Below, one piece after another: positions 32,201-42,889 of a stretch of DNA of 64,000 nucleotides. Each line of letters opens with the position of its first letter. Positions within the stretch are counted from its first letter, which is position 1. Position numbers and translations under genes: made by a program. Under the pieces are notes generated by a model. The model saw nothing but the letters and a program-made list of their open reading frames with translations. It was not told the origin of the DNA and made no database searches. The DNA comes from Blattamonas nauphoetae (Eukaryota > Preaxostyla > Oxymonadida): the NCBI GenBank assembly GCA_033064195.1, contig JARBJD010000119.1:62001-126000 (forward strand), written 5' to 3'.

Positions 32201-33899
32201 CCCTGTCTGCTCCATCAGAATGCGAGGGTCGGTCTCGTAGTGCGGGAACCACACAATGTGTGGTTTGAGGGTGACTTGGAGGGAGTTGGAGGACATGCGA
32301 GACGAGTCCCGCGATTTCTCGGGTGTTGTGCGAGGAGAGGCTGGTTGTCGAGATGGACGGGAGGAAAGTCGGGAAGTGGAAGATTGCGGTTTGTAGAAGG
32401 CGGGTTGGGTGAAGTGGGGGATGTCTTCTTGTGTGTATCGGTGCTGCGAGATTGGTTTGGATTGATGTGTGGTTTCTGCCTGTTCTTGGTTGGTGTATGT
32501 GGGAGGTGTAACGAAAGAACCGGAAAAATCTCGTTCCGCTTGCTGGTTGGTGCGAGACGTGGCGTATTCTTCGTTGAAGAGCTGATTCTCCGATTGTTGT
32601 GGGGGACGATGATATGATTGTGAACTCTGCGTGACAACGGCAGCAGACGATTGTTGTGGAAACTGTGGGTTGATGTGCTGTTGCTGTTGGTTCACAAAAC
32701 CTTCTCTGTTTGTGAGAGAGTCTGCCCTTTGTTTGGCATACCGCTGTGCCTGTAAACGGACAGTGCTGTGCTCGTTCTGAGAAAGGAAGGGAGAGAAGTC
32801 CTTCTGTTGATCTGGGAAGGCGACAACAACTCGTCCAGAATCGACAAGCGGGTTCTGCACATCGTTGACCTTGGCTGGAGGCTGTTCCTGTTTGTTTCGA
32901 TTCTCAAGGGCTTTAACATGAGGATGGAGGGGATATGACATAACATCGCCCGAATAGAGAGGTGGGAGTCGAGTGTCTTCCGCTTGCTCCTGTTGCGAGT
33001 GCATCAGAGATCTGATTGTCATCGGGAACTCCTGACTGGGCGCATCTGCTTGGCCATCTTCAGAAACAAGCACTTGTTGGTTGTATGTCGGTTGCTGCAG
33101 ACGAGGAGGGTATTGATGGGTGAGAGATTCCACGATGATGGGATAGAACTCGTCCGCGTTGTAATTTTGGTCCCTCATCGAAGGATGCTGCCAATAATAC
33201 ATATGGCGAGGTCGAGGACGCCCAGACATTCCCATTTGTGTTGAGGGAGTCTTTTCAGTGTCGTCACCTGGCTGTTGGGGAAGACGGCGACGATGCTGTC
33301 GTGGCGACGTTCTTGACGATGCATACGGGGATTGAGAATCGTCCCCCTCGACACCATCCGTAATGTCGTCATGGGGGAAGTGATTTAAGTTGAGTTCGAA
33401 GTTTGTGGGCTGGATGGGGACGTAGATGAATCCATTCCGTTCGATCGGAAGAGGATAGTTGGTATGATACGTTTCCATGCTTTGGGAAGGGAGATATCCA
33501 GCATATGCAATAATTTCGGTTGGATTTCCGGAGTTTTCAATCTTTGGGTCGTCGGGACGAGGCGATGATGATTTCTGAGGTTTCTGATTCGTTGCCCGCG
33601 GTTTTTGTTCAGCTACTTTGACAGAAATTGGGAATTCTTCCATGGGATTCGATGAATCATCTTCCATTTTTCGGTTTGTTTTCGTCGGCTGCTTGCGTGG
33701 TCTCAATGTTGGAAACTGTTTCGTTGGTCGATTAGTATCGAAATGCCGCGGGATTATCTCATCTCGAAAGAGTTCCTTGTACTGGCTCGGAGTGATTTCT
33801 CCAGGAAAAAAGATAGTAGAATGTGTGTCTGGCCTACAAAACGGAGATCAAAATCGAACGATGAGGGTGGTACAAACACTTGGATTTGAACGGAATCAT
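29202..33899 (-). CDS. Large coiled-coil protein with C-terminal RING finger
   Basis: Four exons with introns at 33834-33879, 30680-30773 and 29838-29928; phases close to 1,488 codons. The first exon is only 20 nt (ATG at 33899) and joins the long second exon in frame. Residues 1-850 are disordered, Gln/Pro/Ser-rich with charged Glu/Arg runs. About 860-1030 and 1040-1340 are coiled coil (ENARLTEKM, TLEKSLEQTRQKM, ETETRQLWETVETIRTKF). The C3HC4 RING lies at about 1353-1392 (CANC, CGHTLCRVC, CPTC), so ubiquitin-ligase activity is likely; the substrate is unknown. The long coiled coil before a C-terminal RING resembles Bre1-like or cytoskeletal RING proteins in layout only. No membrane span. Confidence 0.85.
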
Positions 33900-34841
33900 C
33901 CATTATTTCCGGATCCATGATTTCACGCTAAGGGTAAAATGATCAATAGAGGCGACTCGACTAGAATTGGGGATCCTGACTGGTTGATGCGAAATAATGG
34001 TTCGATCGATTTTCGTCAGAATCGAATGCTCGCCTCATTTGCCTTTTGAGACATCAATCTATATCAAATGAAACATGGATTGTCTTTTATCAACGTGGCC
34101 TCATTCTATAACACCTACATCTGCCAGAATCAGTGACTGTTTAGTCACCGTTCAATTAGGCCAATCTCATGAATCAAAACAATTCAACGATCGGTGTACC
34201 TCATAAACAACTCAATACTTCTCAGAACAAGTGTATTGAAACTGCAAGTAGTGAAATGAGAGGTTTTGCGATTGTGATTCCGACGATGATATCGAACAAT
34301 GAAGAGATTTTTGGGAAGTCACTTCACTCCAAGTCGGTCATACTCACTCCATATTTACGATCCTATATCAATTTCTGCATGTGTGCAGTGTTGAAGTGAG
34401 GAGTGAGGGCTGACGTTTTGCGTGTGCCCTGTGTGGAACCATGGGATGTTTTGCATATGAAAATTACGCGGTGGAGCTGAACAATAAGCGTTGGTGCTGA
34501 AATTGGAGTTTTGATGGGTAGATGATGTTTCAGAGTGATGGAACAGGAAACTCGGATCGTTCGAAGAACACCAGTGTGGATTGCATTGTGGACTAATTAG
34601 AACAGAGAGATTTATATAATGAGAGTCATTGTTAAAGATACGTGCTTTGAAAGTGCGATCATGTGCCCAGGTCATGAATAGAGTCATGCTTTGTCATCGA
34701 AGCAAATAAACGAATGGGTATGGACGATGATCTTATGAATATCTGGAAAAGCGTCTTTGAGCAATGGGTCTGTGCTGATTCGTTGCTTATACAATGCATA
34801 GGCGCACTGATCTAAGGGAAGAGAACGAAGGATCAGCAGTA

Positions 34842-35893
34842 CAGGGTGTCCCAGACTGAACCCCTTTGTTTTTCTTTTGACGTTCATCACTCTACAGATA
34901 ACCTTCACTTCTCGTATTACATTATATCACTCCATAGTTGCCGCATTTAATCGAAGAGTGAGGAAAAAGGAAATATGTCTTGATAGGGAACTGTTTCAGA
35001 CCTCTTTCAGAAAGAAATAAGTATTTTCACTTCATTCGGAATTATGATCTGTGATTCATTCATTATATCAAGTTGGATTTTGAAATCTTCAAAGGACGTG
35101 AAATATAATTGGAAAACAATCAGAGAACAGCGATTGTCTGAAGGAGCGTTTTCCCATTCAATGGGGGAGATCAGATCCTATCCTTCGCAAAAACATGGGA
35201 TTGTCCGAATATCTTGACCCTATCTCCATCGTTCATCATTTTGTTTCTAACAGTCAACACTTCTCTCCCCCTGGACGTGTGTTCAGATAATTTGAGCCAA
35301 AGTTTGCGATCACTCATTTTTCGTATATTGTAGGCATAGTACTTTAGAGATTCTTCGTCCATGCTCCAACCACAAGGAAATGACCATGAAAGATATTTGA
35401 TATCGTTGAATTGATCGCAATCATAAGTACCACAGCGGACGCGATAACCATCTCCGCTGAAAGACTTAACAGATCGAGAATGACCCTTTTCCATCTCGTA
35501 TGTGTTTGTACGCTATCTTTTCTTGAAGTATCTTTCCTAGGAATGATCACAATCTGAGTGCTCTTTGGAATCCAGGCATCGCAAAATCACCGTCGAAATT
35601 CCATCTACATTCAGTTCTTTTCTATCAGAATTCTCTGACATCCATTCAAACTCCATCAATTTTCTCACTCTCCAGTTCTTCACCTCCGATTCTTGATTCA
35701 ACGTCCGTCGTTCCACTTCAGATGTTTGGCATGCATTTGTTCCGTCCCTATCAAGACATATTTCCTTTTTTCCTCACTCTTCGATTAAATGCGGCAACTA
35801 TGGAGTGATATAATGTAATACGAGAAGTGAAGGTTATCTGTAGAGTGATGAACGTCAAAAGAAAAACAAAGGGGTTCAGTCTGGGACACCCTG
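34842..35893. mobile_element. Tc1/mariner-like non-autonomous DNA transposon
   Basis: A 1,052-bp element with long, almost perfect inverted terminal repeats (34842-34989 and 35745-35893, differing by one base in a short A-run) that begin CAGGGTGTCCCAGACTGAAC, flanked by TA at 34840-34841 and 35894-35895. TA target sites and CAGGGTGTCCC-type ends are typical of mariner-like elements. Copy B of the duplication shows the unoccupied site near 43660. The 750-bp interior has no DDD transposase; its minus strand holds a 107-codon frame (35494 down to 35171) with a CGTYDCDQFNDIKYLSW stretch that I cannot identify. Near-identical ends suggest a recent insertion. Confidence 0.92.
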
Positions 35894-37088
35894 TAAAACT
35901 CAATTCGATAAAGTGGGTGATGATGTGACAAATATGTACGAAGATCGGCGAGGAAGTGGGTGGTATCATTTGTCTGCAAATCAGGAATGAATTCAGAGTT
36001 GAATGAAGAGAGTTGTTGTGATCGAACCCAGATCGATGCAGAAACTCAGAACTGAGGTCTGTTCAACTCAGAATAAGGCATCGAAGCGTCGCGGACGTGT
36101 GAAGGTCATGAATCAAAGCAGAGAAAACGGATTATATATCTCCGATAACAATAACACAGAGACAACCTACGGAGTAGCACGAACACTCCCAGCGGGAGAC
36201 ATTTTGCACAAATCCAACCCAGGGCACGCCCGCTGTTTCAAGTGTCATCTTGTATCGAACACGGAGATAATTGCATGAGATATTAGGAACAGGACTGCTC
36301 ATTTCAGAAACGGAAAAGTCGATTTATCTCCTCGAATAAGAAACTCTTTCTCTCGCTATCAACTCCACGATATTGTCACATGGAGGGAGGTGGAATCACT
36401 TCACGTTTCAGATTGAAAGATCACTGGAAAGCCAGCAATTTGGATTAAACTGCCCTTTCTGTGTACTTAAGAAGTACGGCGCATATGCAAAGTCAATTGC
36501 TACAGAGGACAGACAAGTCATTGCAAGTGATGTCTATCGCTTTTTGGTTCATTCAAGGCAAGTGAGTCCGAAACGAGCCTCTTCAATCCACACCTCCTTC
36601 CAGCCCTTCACAGTGCTCCAAAAACCCTGAACGCAGTTTTCACGACCTGTTTTTGGTCGCATTGCATCTCCTACATCATAAGGTTTGGGTTTAAACTCTT
36701 CCGATCTCAATCAGAAGCCATTTTGAAAACAGTCAATTTTCGTCGTATTCTCCATCTCTTACCTCACTTCACTTCTCCGGACTGAACTCAAGCAAATCAG
36801 AACAATTTTGGAGATAATCTGGGAAGAATACGCACATGTTACCACTCATTTCACTTCAGCCTTTTTTTGATCCCGCTTTCATACGAACTGAATCTCTTCC
36901 ACGCTAATCCAGTGGATGTCATTGCAGATGAAAGACACAATGCCTGTGATTTATTCTCTTTGAAGTCTTTTCTGAGTCTGTAGACTCATTTCTTTCTTCA
37001 ACTCTGATCGTTTCTACCACGAATCTCAGAGGAATTTCAATTCGGAATACTGATCTACACATCAACATCATTCGAACCAACCACATAA

Positions 37089-37554
37089 TGTTGTGTTGAG
37101 ACGATTCACTCATACACAAAAAGCTGTCTTCTCCACCGCAACCAATCCGAAAGTAATCCTCATTCGCTTTGATGATTCCGTCTTTCAAACATTTTTGGAG
37201 ACATATTCCTCTCATGTGGCCTTCCAAAATGCTTCTTTCTCTTTTTCTACCTCATTCCCTTAATGTGGTGTTTTCATCATCCCCACTCTCTACAAAGCTA
37301 TCAGATCACACCCCCAGCTTCAAATCTATTCATCATCCCTCATTCTGGGATGACTTTCTGAGAAGAACCGACAGCCTCTGCACCCGCCAGTTTCCATCGC
37401 TCTTTTTCACGACGCTCCAGATCTGATTCAAGCGTCCCTTTCGACTGTTTTACACTGTTTTCGAGAATTTGTTGACTACCCAGCCACATTACTTCATCCT
37501 TTATGACCAAGAATCAATTAGGATACGACAATCGAACTGCACATTCATTTCGTC
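37089..37554. repeat. Highly conserved patch in copy A (partner 44853-45318)
   Basis: This 466-bp block and 44853-45318 align without any indel. Two stretches of about 200 bp each are identical, and the dozen or so differences cluster between about 37298 and 37350. The sequence on either side is much less similar. The first identical stretch contains the minus-strand reading GIIKANEDYFRIGCGGEDSF. The cause could be gene conversion or selection. Confidence 0.88.
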
Positions 37555-39042
37555 AATTTTCCACCTACCGTGAAGTTAAAGCACATCAAAAGGCGACACC
37601 CAGGCCAAACTCAATGATTACAAGGTTTTACTGAAGATATCTCGATCATTTTCTTCTTGAATCTGACAATCACATCAGCAACAATCGCAGCTCACGCCTC
37701 TCCAGAATATCCCTCTCCTTGTGGTCAAAAAATGCACTCATGGGATAAAACCAACTGTCCAGTTGGGAACACAATTTTCTTCACACTTATTTGGTCATAG
37801 TGTCGACAAGGCACTCTCAGTCTTAGACTGACTTCTCCACATCCTGAGTGACAAAAGGCGCTAACATCGCTTCCAACAATAGCTTCCATTGTAGCTGGAA
37901 CATTCAGATATCCTTCAAGATCAGTGTCTCATCCTCATACACCAGATCCACAGTCAACCAAAACCTCAAGTCGTGTCCATGTGTCAACACTGAAGGTCCC
38001 GCTTCAAATACGACGTCAGTCCATCCAACACTATTATTTTACTTCAGCCACCAATTTTCAAACTCAGATCACATCTGGGCGAGAGGATTTCTTTGATCAC
38101 TCCGTTTGACCACATCGCGTTCCGATTCCACTTCCGAAGGATCCAAATCCCCCATCAGAGTCAATAAAATGCATCCATCTTTGAGAAATTCAACAAAACA
38201 TCCGATCACTGAACTCGGAGGGATAGAGTGATGTGCTTGATCAGACTTGTTCGAAACTCACACCAGACACTCTCGACAACATCACACAACATCTCCACTT
38301 GCCTGTGAAACAAAGTCCAGTCCACCACCGCCACTGTCCAGTCCAATTTATCGGCCAACACCATATTTGTCCTACTCCACGATTCGGAGCCAAAACCCGT
38401 CTTTTCCACAACGCAACGACGAACAGATTAGGATGACAAAGTCGTTCTCTCATTTTGAAACACAAACCTGATGATTGTTCCATTCTTGTCTCTCTCAGAA
38501 ACCCTCTCTGACCTCAACTCCACCAGAGTGGATGATGGGAGGACTAGAATTGACTTGGCGAAACCAGAAAAACCTCATCAAGTGTCGACACAAAGACGGA
38601 AATGATCTGGGAAACTGTGAATGGTCTCTACACACTTGTATAGATGTCAAGCCCAAGCCACGTCAACATTCCCAATTGGAGGGAGATTTGACGACTCACA
38701 TAATTGAGGCACGACGAGGGCCAAAACGGCTTTTCAAAAGCACTTCAAGGGACAGAATCACAAAGTGCGGTTCAGAGCGAATCATGACGAGGAAGACGCT
38801 CGATGCACTCAAATCCATCGTCATCGTTCTTTTCGTCGACATCGTTGGCACGTCTCCACTTTCTCCACCGTTTCAATTCTCGCCCCACACTGCATCGTGC
38901 ACGCCGTTCCACTCCCACTCTCCCTGGCGTAAATGCTTGGAAGGATTGCCCGTTGCCAGAGTCAGAACTTCCTTTTTACAAGTGGGAATGTTGAACCCGC
39001 ACACCATCGAGGAAGGAGAGTGGAAGGGATGAAAGAAGAGGA

Positions 39043-40793
39043 GTGTTGCAACAGACGATGTCCAGCTCGACACAAGTACCAGCACTGATAGCCCAATCTC
39101 TGAAGATGTCGTCGTCATCCTTCAAAGAATGGGGGTTGGTGCAGGCAGTGCCGGAATGTGTGGCTAAAGAGGCCCAACATATTCAAATCTCGTCGTCGTC
39201 ATTCAAGAACCAGAATGTTGATTTGGAATGCAAGGCAGGATTTCTGACGTTTGATTCGGAACAAGGCGTGTTGGAGATTAAGACAAGCTCGTTCCATTCG
39301 TTATCATCGAGTTCCAACTGCGGAGTGATTGTGGTCAGAAAGAGTCAGAGCTGCAGATCGAATGGTCGTCATTCAGCGAAGTAATAGTGGTGTTAGAAAC
39401 CCGCTCTGGTCCATAAACCCGCAACCAGCGTGATAAAACCGCCACTTGTTTCATGATGTGTTATCTTTCTCTCATATCCTCTTTTATTTGACTTAAAGCG
39501 CATTTTATGATGAAATAAAAACAAGAATCCATCAGAGAGAAGTGAACTTGGAGGCAATGGGCCTGTTTTCAAATCAAGATGTGTCAAATCCAACACTGGA
39601 TCTGATTCATGAGATCCTTCTGAAGAAAAAGTGTTTCCGGACAAAGAACCCTCCTCAAAAGGACCACTCAATCAACTCAAATGATCGTTTTCCATCAATT
39701 TGTTCGAAAAGGATTCTGAGGAAGAAGAGAACACAATGAAACGAAAAAGACACATTGCCCACGTCAACTGTCAACAAAGAACGATGTGCACGACAACAAA
39801 TCCAGAATGAAGAGGGATATGATGCCAGCGAACCATCTCGAGAATGATCTGTGTTGGTTTCGTCACTTCACAGTTATTTGTGTTTTATTGTATTCGGAAA
39901 AGTGAGAAAAATAGAGGGCAATGTGAAGAAATGGTGAAAGAACGTGATTATGACGAAGATCGTTCGGTTGCGGTTTTTTGGACTCCCGTTGCGGCTTTCT
40001 GAACGCGGGCGGGTTTCTAACACTACAATAAACAGTTTTGGGAGTTCCTCGTTGTGCCTTTCGGTTGAGACAATCCCACGCACCCTCGCTCTGAACAACA
40101 CGTGGTTCTCGTCGTGTTCGTCGAGTGGGAAGGCAGGATCACTCGTGTTGAGCCTTCCGATTGACACTGTCCATCCATCGTCGGCTGATAGCAACACAAT
40201 CGCTTCGAAATCGCTGTACAACAACTGGTTCGAAGAGAACAGCGGGTTCAATGCGTCCGACATCTTTGTCGACGAAACCGCACTTGCACTCTTCGATGCT
40301 GCCTCGTTTGAAGAGATGAGCTCGTACAGCCAGTCATCACAGGTTTTGGTTGCCTCTGGACCACACTTTACGCTACCCCCTCAACTACAAGCGCCTTCTG
40401 AAGCAGCATGAATCATATATGTGGGGCCAGCGAATGTAGTTGTGTGGCTGGTGTTTGGAGTGTTGAAGTGCTGCTATGGATGCTGCTGGTGTTGCTGTGA
40501 GGCGTGGTGCTCTCGATGGGCGAAGTAATGTTGTGCTGACGGAAACGAGTGCTGCAACTACGATTCTGTCCAGCGATCAGAAGCACAGTACGCACAACAC
40601 CTCTCGTTTGTGCAGAACACCACCCAGCCAGCCCAGTGTGTGTCAGCAGAGTGGAACTGTGCCTTTGCCAGTTGGAGTCGTACCGATGCCCGTTGGAGTT
40701 CATGTTGCTGCTCCTGTGACAGCACCACAGTTCAATGCACGTCCACTCCTTTTCTCGACGACCAACCAGGAAACCCGCCCGTAATCACAGAGT
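39043..40793 (+). pseudogene. Decayed beta-helix surface protein with membrane span
   Basis: Host surface-protein remnant. Beta-helix-like coils (ISSSSFKNQNVDLEC, LEIKTSSFHSLSSSSNCG) run from 39043, and further ones (RTLALNNTWFSSCSSSGKAG, SKSLYNNWFEENSG) from about 40030 to 40410. A stop (TGA at 40409) then precedes an open stretch encoding a membrane-span-like segment (VVVWLVFGVLKCCYGCCWCC) at about 40430-40490, followed after a frame change by a Pro/Val-rich tail ending at 40784. A 640-bp transposon splits the coil region. There is at least one frameshift near 39340 and one stop, so I call it a pseudogene. It may be the 3' part of decayed sequence in copy A. Confidence 0.65.
39387..40026. 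mobile_element. Short non-autonomous DNA transposon in the beta-helix pseudogene
   Basis: A 640-bp insert bounded by 18-bp inverted repeats, GT(G/A)GTGTTAGAAACCCGC, with one mismatch, and further subterminal CCGCAAC copies on both sides. A 4-bp direct repeat, AATA, flanks it (39383-39386 and 40027-40030). Removing the insert and one AATA brings beta-helix coding sequence on both sides into a single frame (SSFSEV then NSFGSSSL), which supports the boundaries. No transposase; superfamily unassigned. Confidence 0.75.
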
Positions 40794-41136
40794 GGATGGC
40801 TCTGGTTGTAAATGACATCGAACTTTTTCAAAGCCTTCCCTCCAACTCAAGCGTCACCATAGTAACCTTTCATTCCAATTATTGTTTGTCATCAAACAGA
40901 GAATGAACTTTCTTCAAACCATTCAACACTGGAAGACAAGTTCTACATGAAACATCACACATCTGACGCTTGGCGTGACTTTCCGGCTGTATGGCTTCAT
41001 TCCATCATCGTAGCACCTTTTCACACATTTTCCTGAAAGAAATAGATAAGATTCCGAAGATGATGAAGTGTATTCCATCGATGATCCGTTCATATCATCA
41101 TTAAAAGGGTCAAATGTATTCTTCCTTTCAGCTTGC
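40794..41136. other. Intergenic, nothing recognised
   Basis: The 3' flank of the surface-protein gene that ends at 41137. It has no coding-like frame, repeat or RNA gene that I can see. Confidence 0.5.
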
Positions 41137-42276
41137 TTAGAAGACAAGGGCGAGCACGGCGAAGAGAGCAGCAACAACTGAAGCAACGCTTTTGGCGCCT
41201 TCAGTGTAAGCGAACTCGACGTTCTCCCACTTGAGGGCATCGACTTCGAGAGTGGCCTTCAGCTTGACGTCAGAGCCGGCTGGGTATTTGTTCATCTTGG
41301 CAACGTCGTAGATGTACTTCACAACGAGCTGTCCCTTGGTGTGGGTCCATTCGATTCCTTCAGCCTTGTTGAGGGTGAAGTCTTCGTTGGATGTGGTTTT
41401 CTCAACAGTCGACAGCTTGAGGTTCTGCTTGGGGTTCTCCTTGGCGACTTCAGCAGGAAGGAGGCCGTTGACGAAGGTGAGGGAAACATGGTCCTTGGCA
41501 CCGTCTTTTTTGCCATCTTCAGCTGGGGTGAGCTTGGGGGTGATGGTCAGCTTGGTATAGTCTTCGATGGTGATTGGGCTTCCAGCGATGCGTACTTTGT
41601 CTGCTGCAGCGGCAGTGAGGGTGTATTCCTCGCCGTAGACAAGGGTGTTGTCTGCTTCGGCGGCAGCGAGTGGGAAATCAACACTGACCGAAGTGGCATC
41701 CTTGGCAATGGTGAATTTCTTTTCCACTTTTTTCCCGTCCTTGGTCTTTGGAGTGAATGTGACTGTAACGTCTTTTGCTGCATCGGCCTTCTCTTCAAGA
41801 GTGGCGGTGATGGTGAGAGAAGTGACTGTCTTTGGGGTGACTGAGAATGTGACAAGAGGATCTGGTTCATCAACTGTGAATGGCCCAAGACTCAGAGTAG
41901 CAGCGGTTCCGGAGGCACCATATTTGTAGCTGGTGAGTTTGTACGATTTGCCGAATTGGAGACTATCTGCTGCTCCGATCCCAGTCAGAGCAAACTTTCC
42001 CACGCATGGGGTTCCCGATGGAGCAGTTGCGCTCTTCGTCGTGATTGTAACTTCAACAGGGTCAGCATTACTGGTAGCTTGTTCAGTGAATTTCAGAGTA
42101 AGGTCTGTGTTAATTGCATATTCTGTTGCAGCTGAGTAATTCAAGACCAAATTGGCTTTCCCTTCGTTCGGGACTTGGTCCTCAAGTGCGACTGCGGATG
42201 GAGATTCTCCAGGCTGACCTGCCTGATTTGGCGTGCGGAAACTTGAAGCTGAGAGAAGAGCAAAGAGGAAGAACAT
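41137..42276 (-). CDS. Secreted, probably GPI-anchored surface protein
   Basis: A single-exon 379-residue protein ending in TAA. The N-terminus is a short signal peptide (MFFLFALLSASSF). The body is Thr/Lys/Ala-rich with three or four beta-sandwich-like modules marked by (Y/F)GxxYxLT strands, such as FGKSYKLTSYKYG and YGEEYTLTAAAADK. It ends in a small-residue spacer (EGAKS) and a C-terminal hydrophobic tail (VASVVAALFAVLALVF) with no cytoplasmic residues, the layout of a GPI-attachment signal. Similar (Y/F)GxxY modules occur in the middle of the giant protein at 46997-52543. Function unknown; surface location is inferred. Its Ala/Lys-rich composition contrasts with the Ser-rich beta-helix genes. 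Confidence 0.87.
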   Translation of the reverse strand: MFFLFALLSASSFRTPNQAGQPGESPSAVALEDQVPNEGKANLVLNYSAATEYAINTDLTLKFTEQATSNADPVEVTITTKSATAPSGTPCVGKFALTGIGAADSLQFGKSYKLTSYKYGASGTAATLSLGPFTVDEPDPLVTFSVTPKTVTSLTITATLEEKADAAKDVTVTFTPKTKDGKKVEKKFTIAKDATSVSVDFPLAAAEADNTLVYGEEYTLTAAAADKVRIAGSPITIEDYTKLTITPKLTPAEDGKKDGAKDHVSLTFVNGLLPAEVAKENPKQNLKLSTVEKTTSNEDFTLNKAEGIEWTHTKGQLVVKYIYDVAKMNKYPAGSDVKLKATLEVDALKWENVEFAYTEGAKSVASVVAALFAVLALVF

Positions 42277-42889
42277 TTCTCTTGATTTTTATGAACCCAT
42301 TTTGAAACATTTCAACCGTTCGAGGCTCGATCAGTTCTGCGAGATCCAACGAAAGAACGAATGGAGAAAGTGGGAGGTCTCTCATCGAGAACAGACAGGA
42401 TAGAGACAGTCAGCCGAAGAAGAGTCACACCAAATCGAGCGGTCTGGACAATTCTGAGAAGAGTACGGGAGAAAGCTGATAATATCTGAGAACATGTAAA
42501 TTCACATTGGAGCTGTAGAACGCGATCCCGATAGTAATTCAAAGAGATTGGCTATCGATTGTCTTTGAGTCCGAAACTCCTTTTTTTGTTATCGGATCTC
42601 ATGTGAAATGAAGTCTGGCTTCATTGTAGCGGCATTGATGTTTGTTATTCCTTTTCATCGCCTCTCAATCCGAGTTTCATTCCCTTTTCGGAGGTTATTT
42701 CCATCGAAAAGGTGTAACGGATATTCGCTTTGACTGATTCTTCTTTAGAGGGTTGTCAGAGAAACTGTCATAAGAAAGGATCGTCTCATCTTCTTGATAG
42801 CTTGTAGAAATTTGACCAGATGACTCAATTCCCTTTTTTCCGTCTTATCGGTTCTAGATCACATATTTTGTCGCATCAACAGATTTCAG
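42277..42889. other. Intergenic, upstream of the GPI-type gene
   Basis: About 610 bp between the start of the surface-protein gene and copy B of the duplication. It must include that gene's promoter. I see no coding-like frame, repeat or motif I can name. Confidence 0.5.

Larger units (their letters stand above)
34040..38640. repeat. Diverged segmental duplicate, copy A (with a mariner-like insertion)
   Basis: Colinear with 42890-46400 across the whole length; shared markers occur in the same order and spacing once the 1,052-bp insert at 34842-35893 is removed. Identity varies: roughly 90% around 34685-34840, about 97-98% in 37089-37554, and lower elsewhere. Coding-like pieces appear on both strands (for example minus-strand DQCAYALYKQRISTDP near 34800 and IKANEDYFRIGCGGEDSF near 37150; plus-strand SNLSANTIFVLLHD near 38360) but stops interrupt them. 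I take it as decayed genic sequence. The boundaries are approximate. Confidence 0.75.

Noticed and set aside
34169-37426. Short frames in copies A and B as intact genes
   Set aside because: The frames are not conserved end to end between the copies, and stops interrupt the parts that are.
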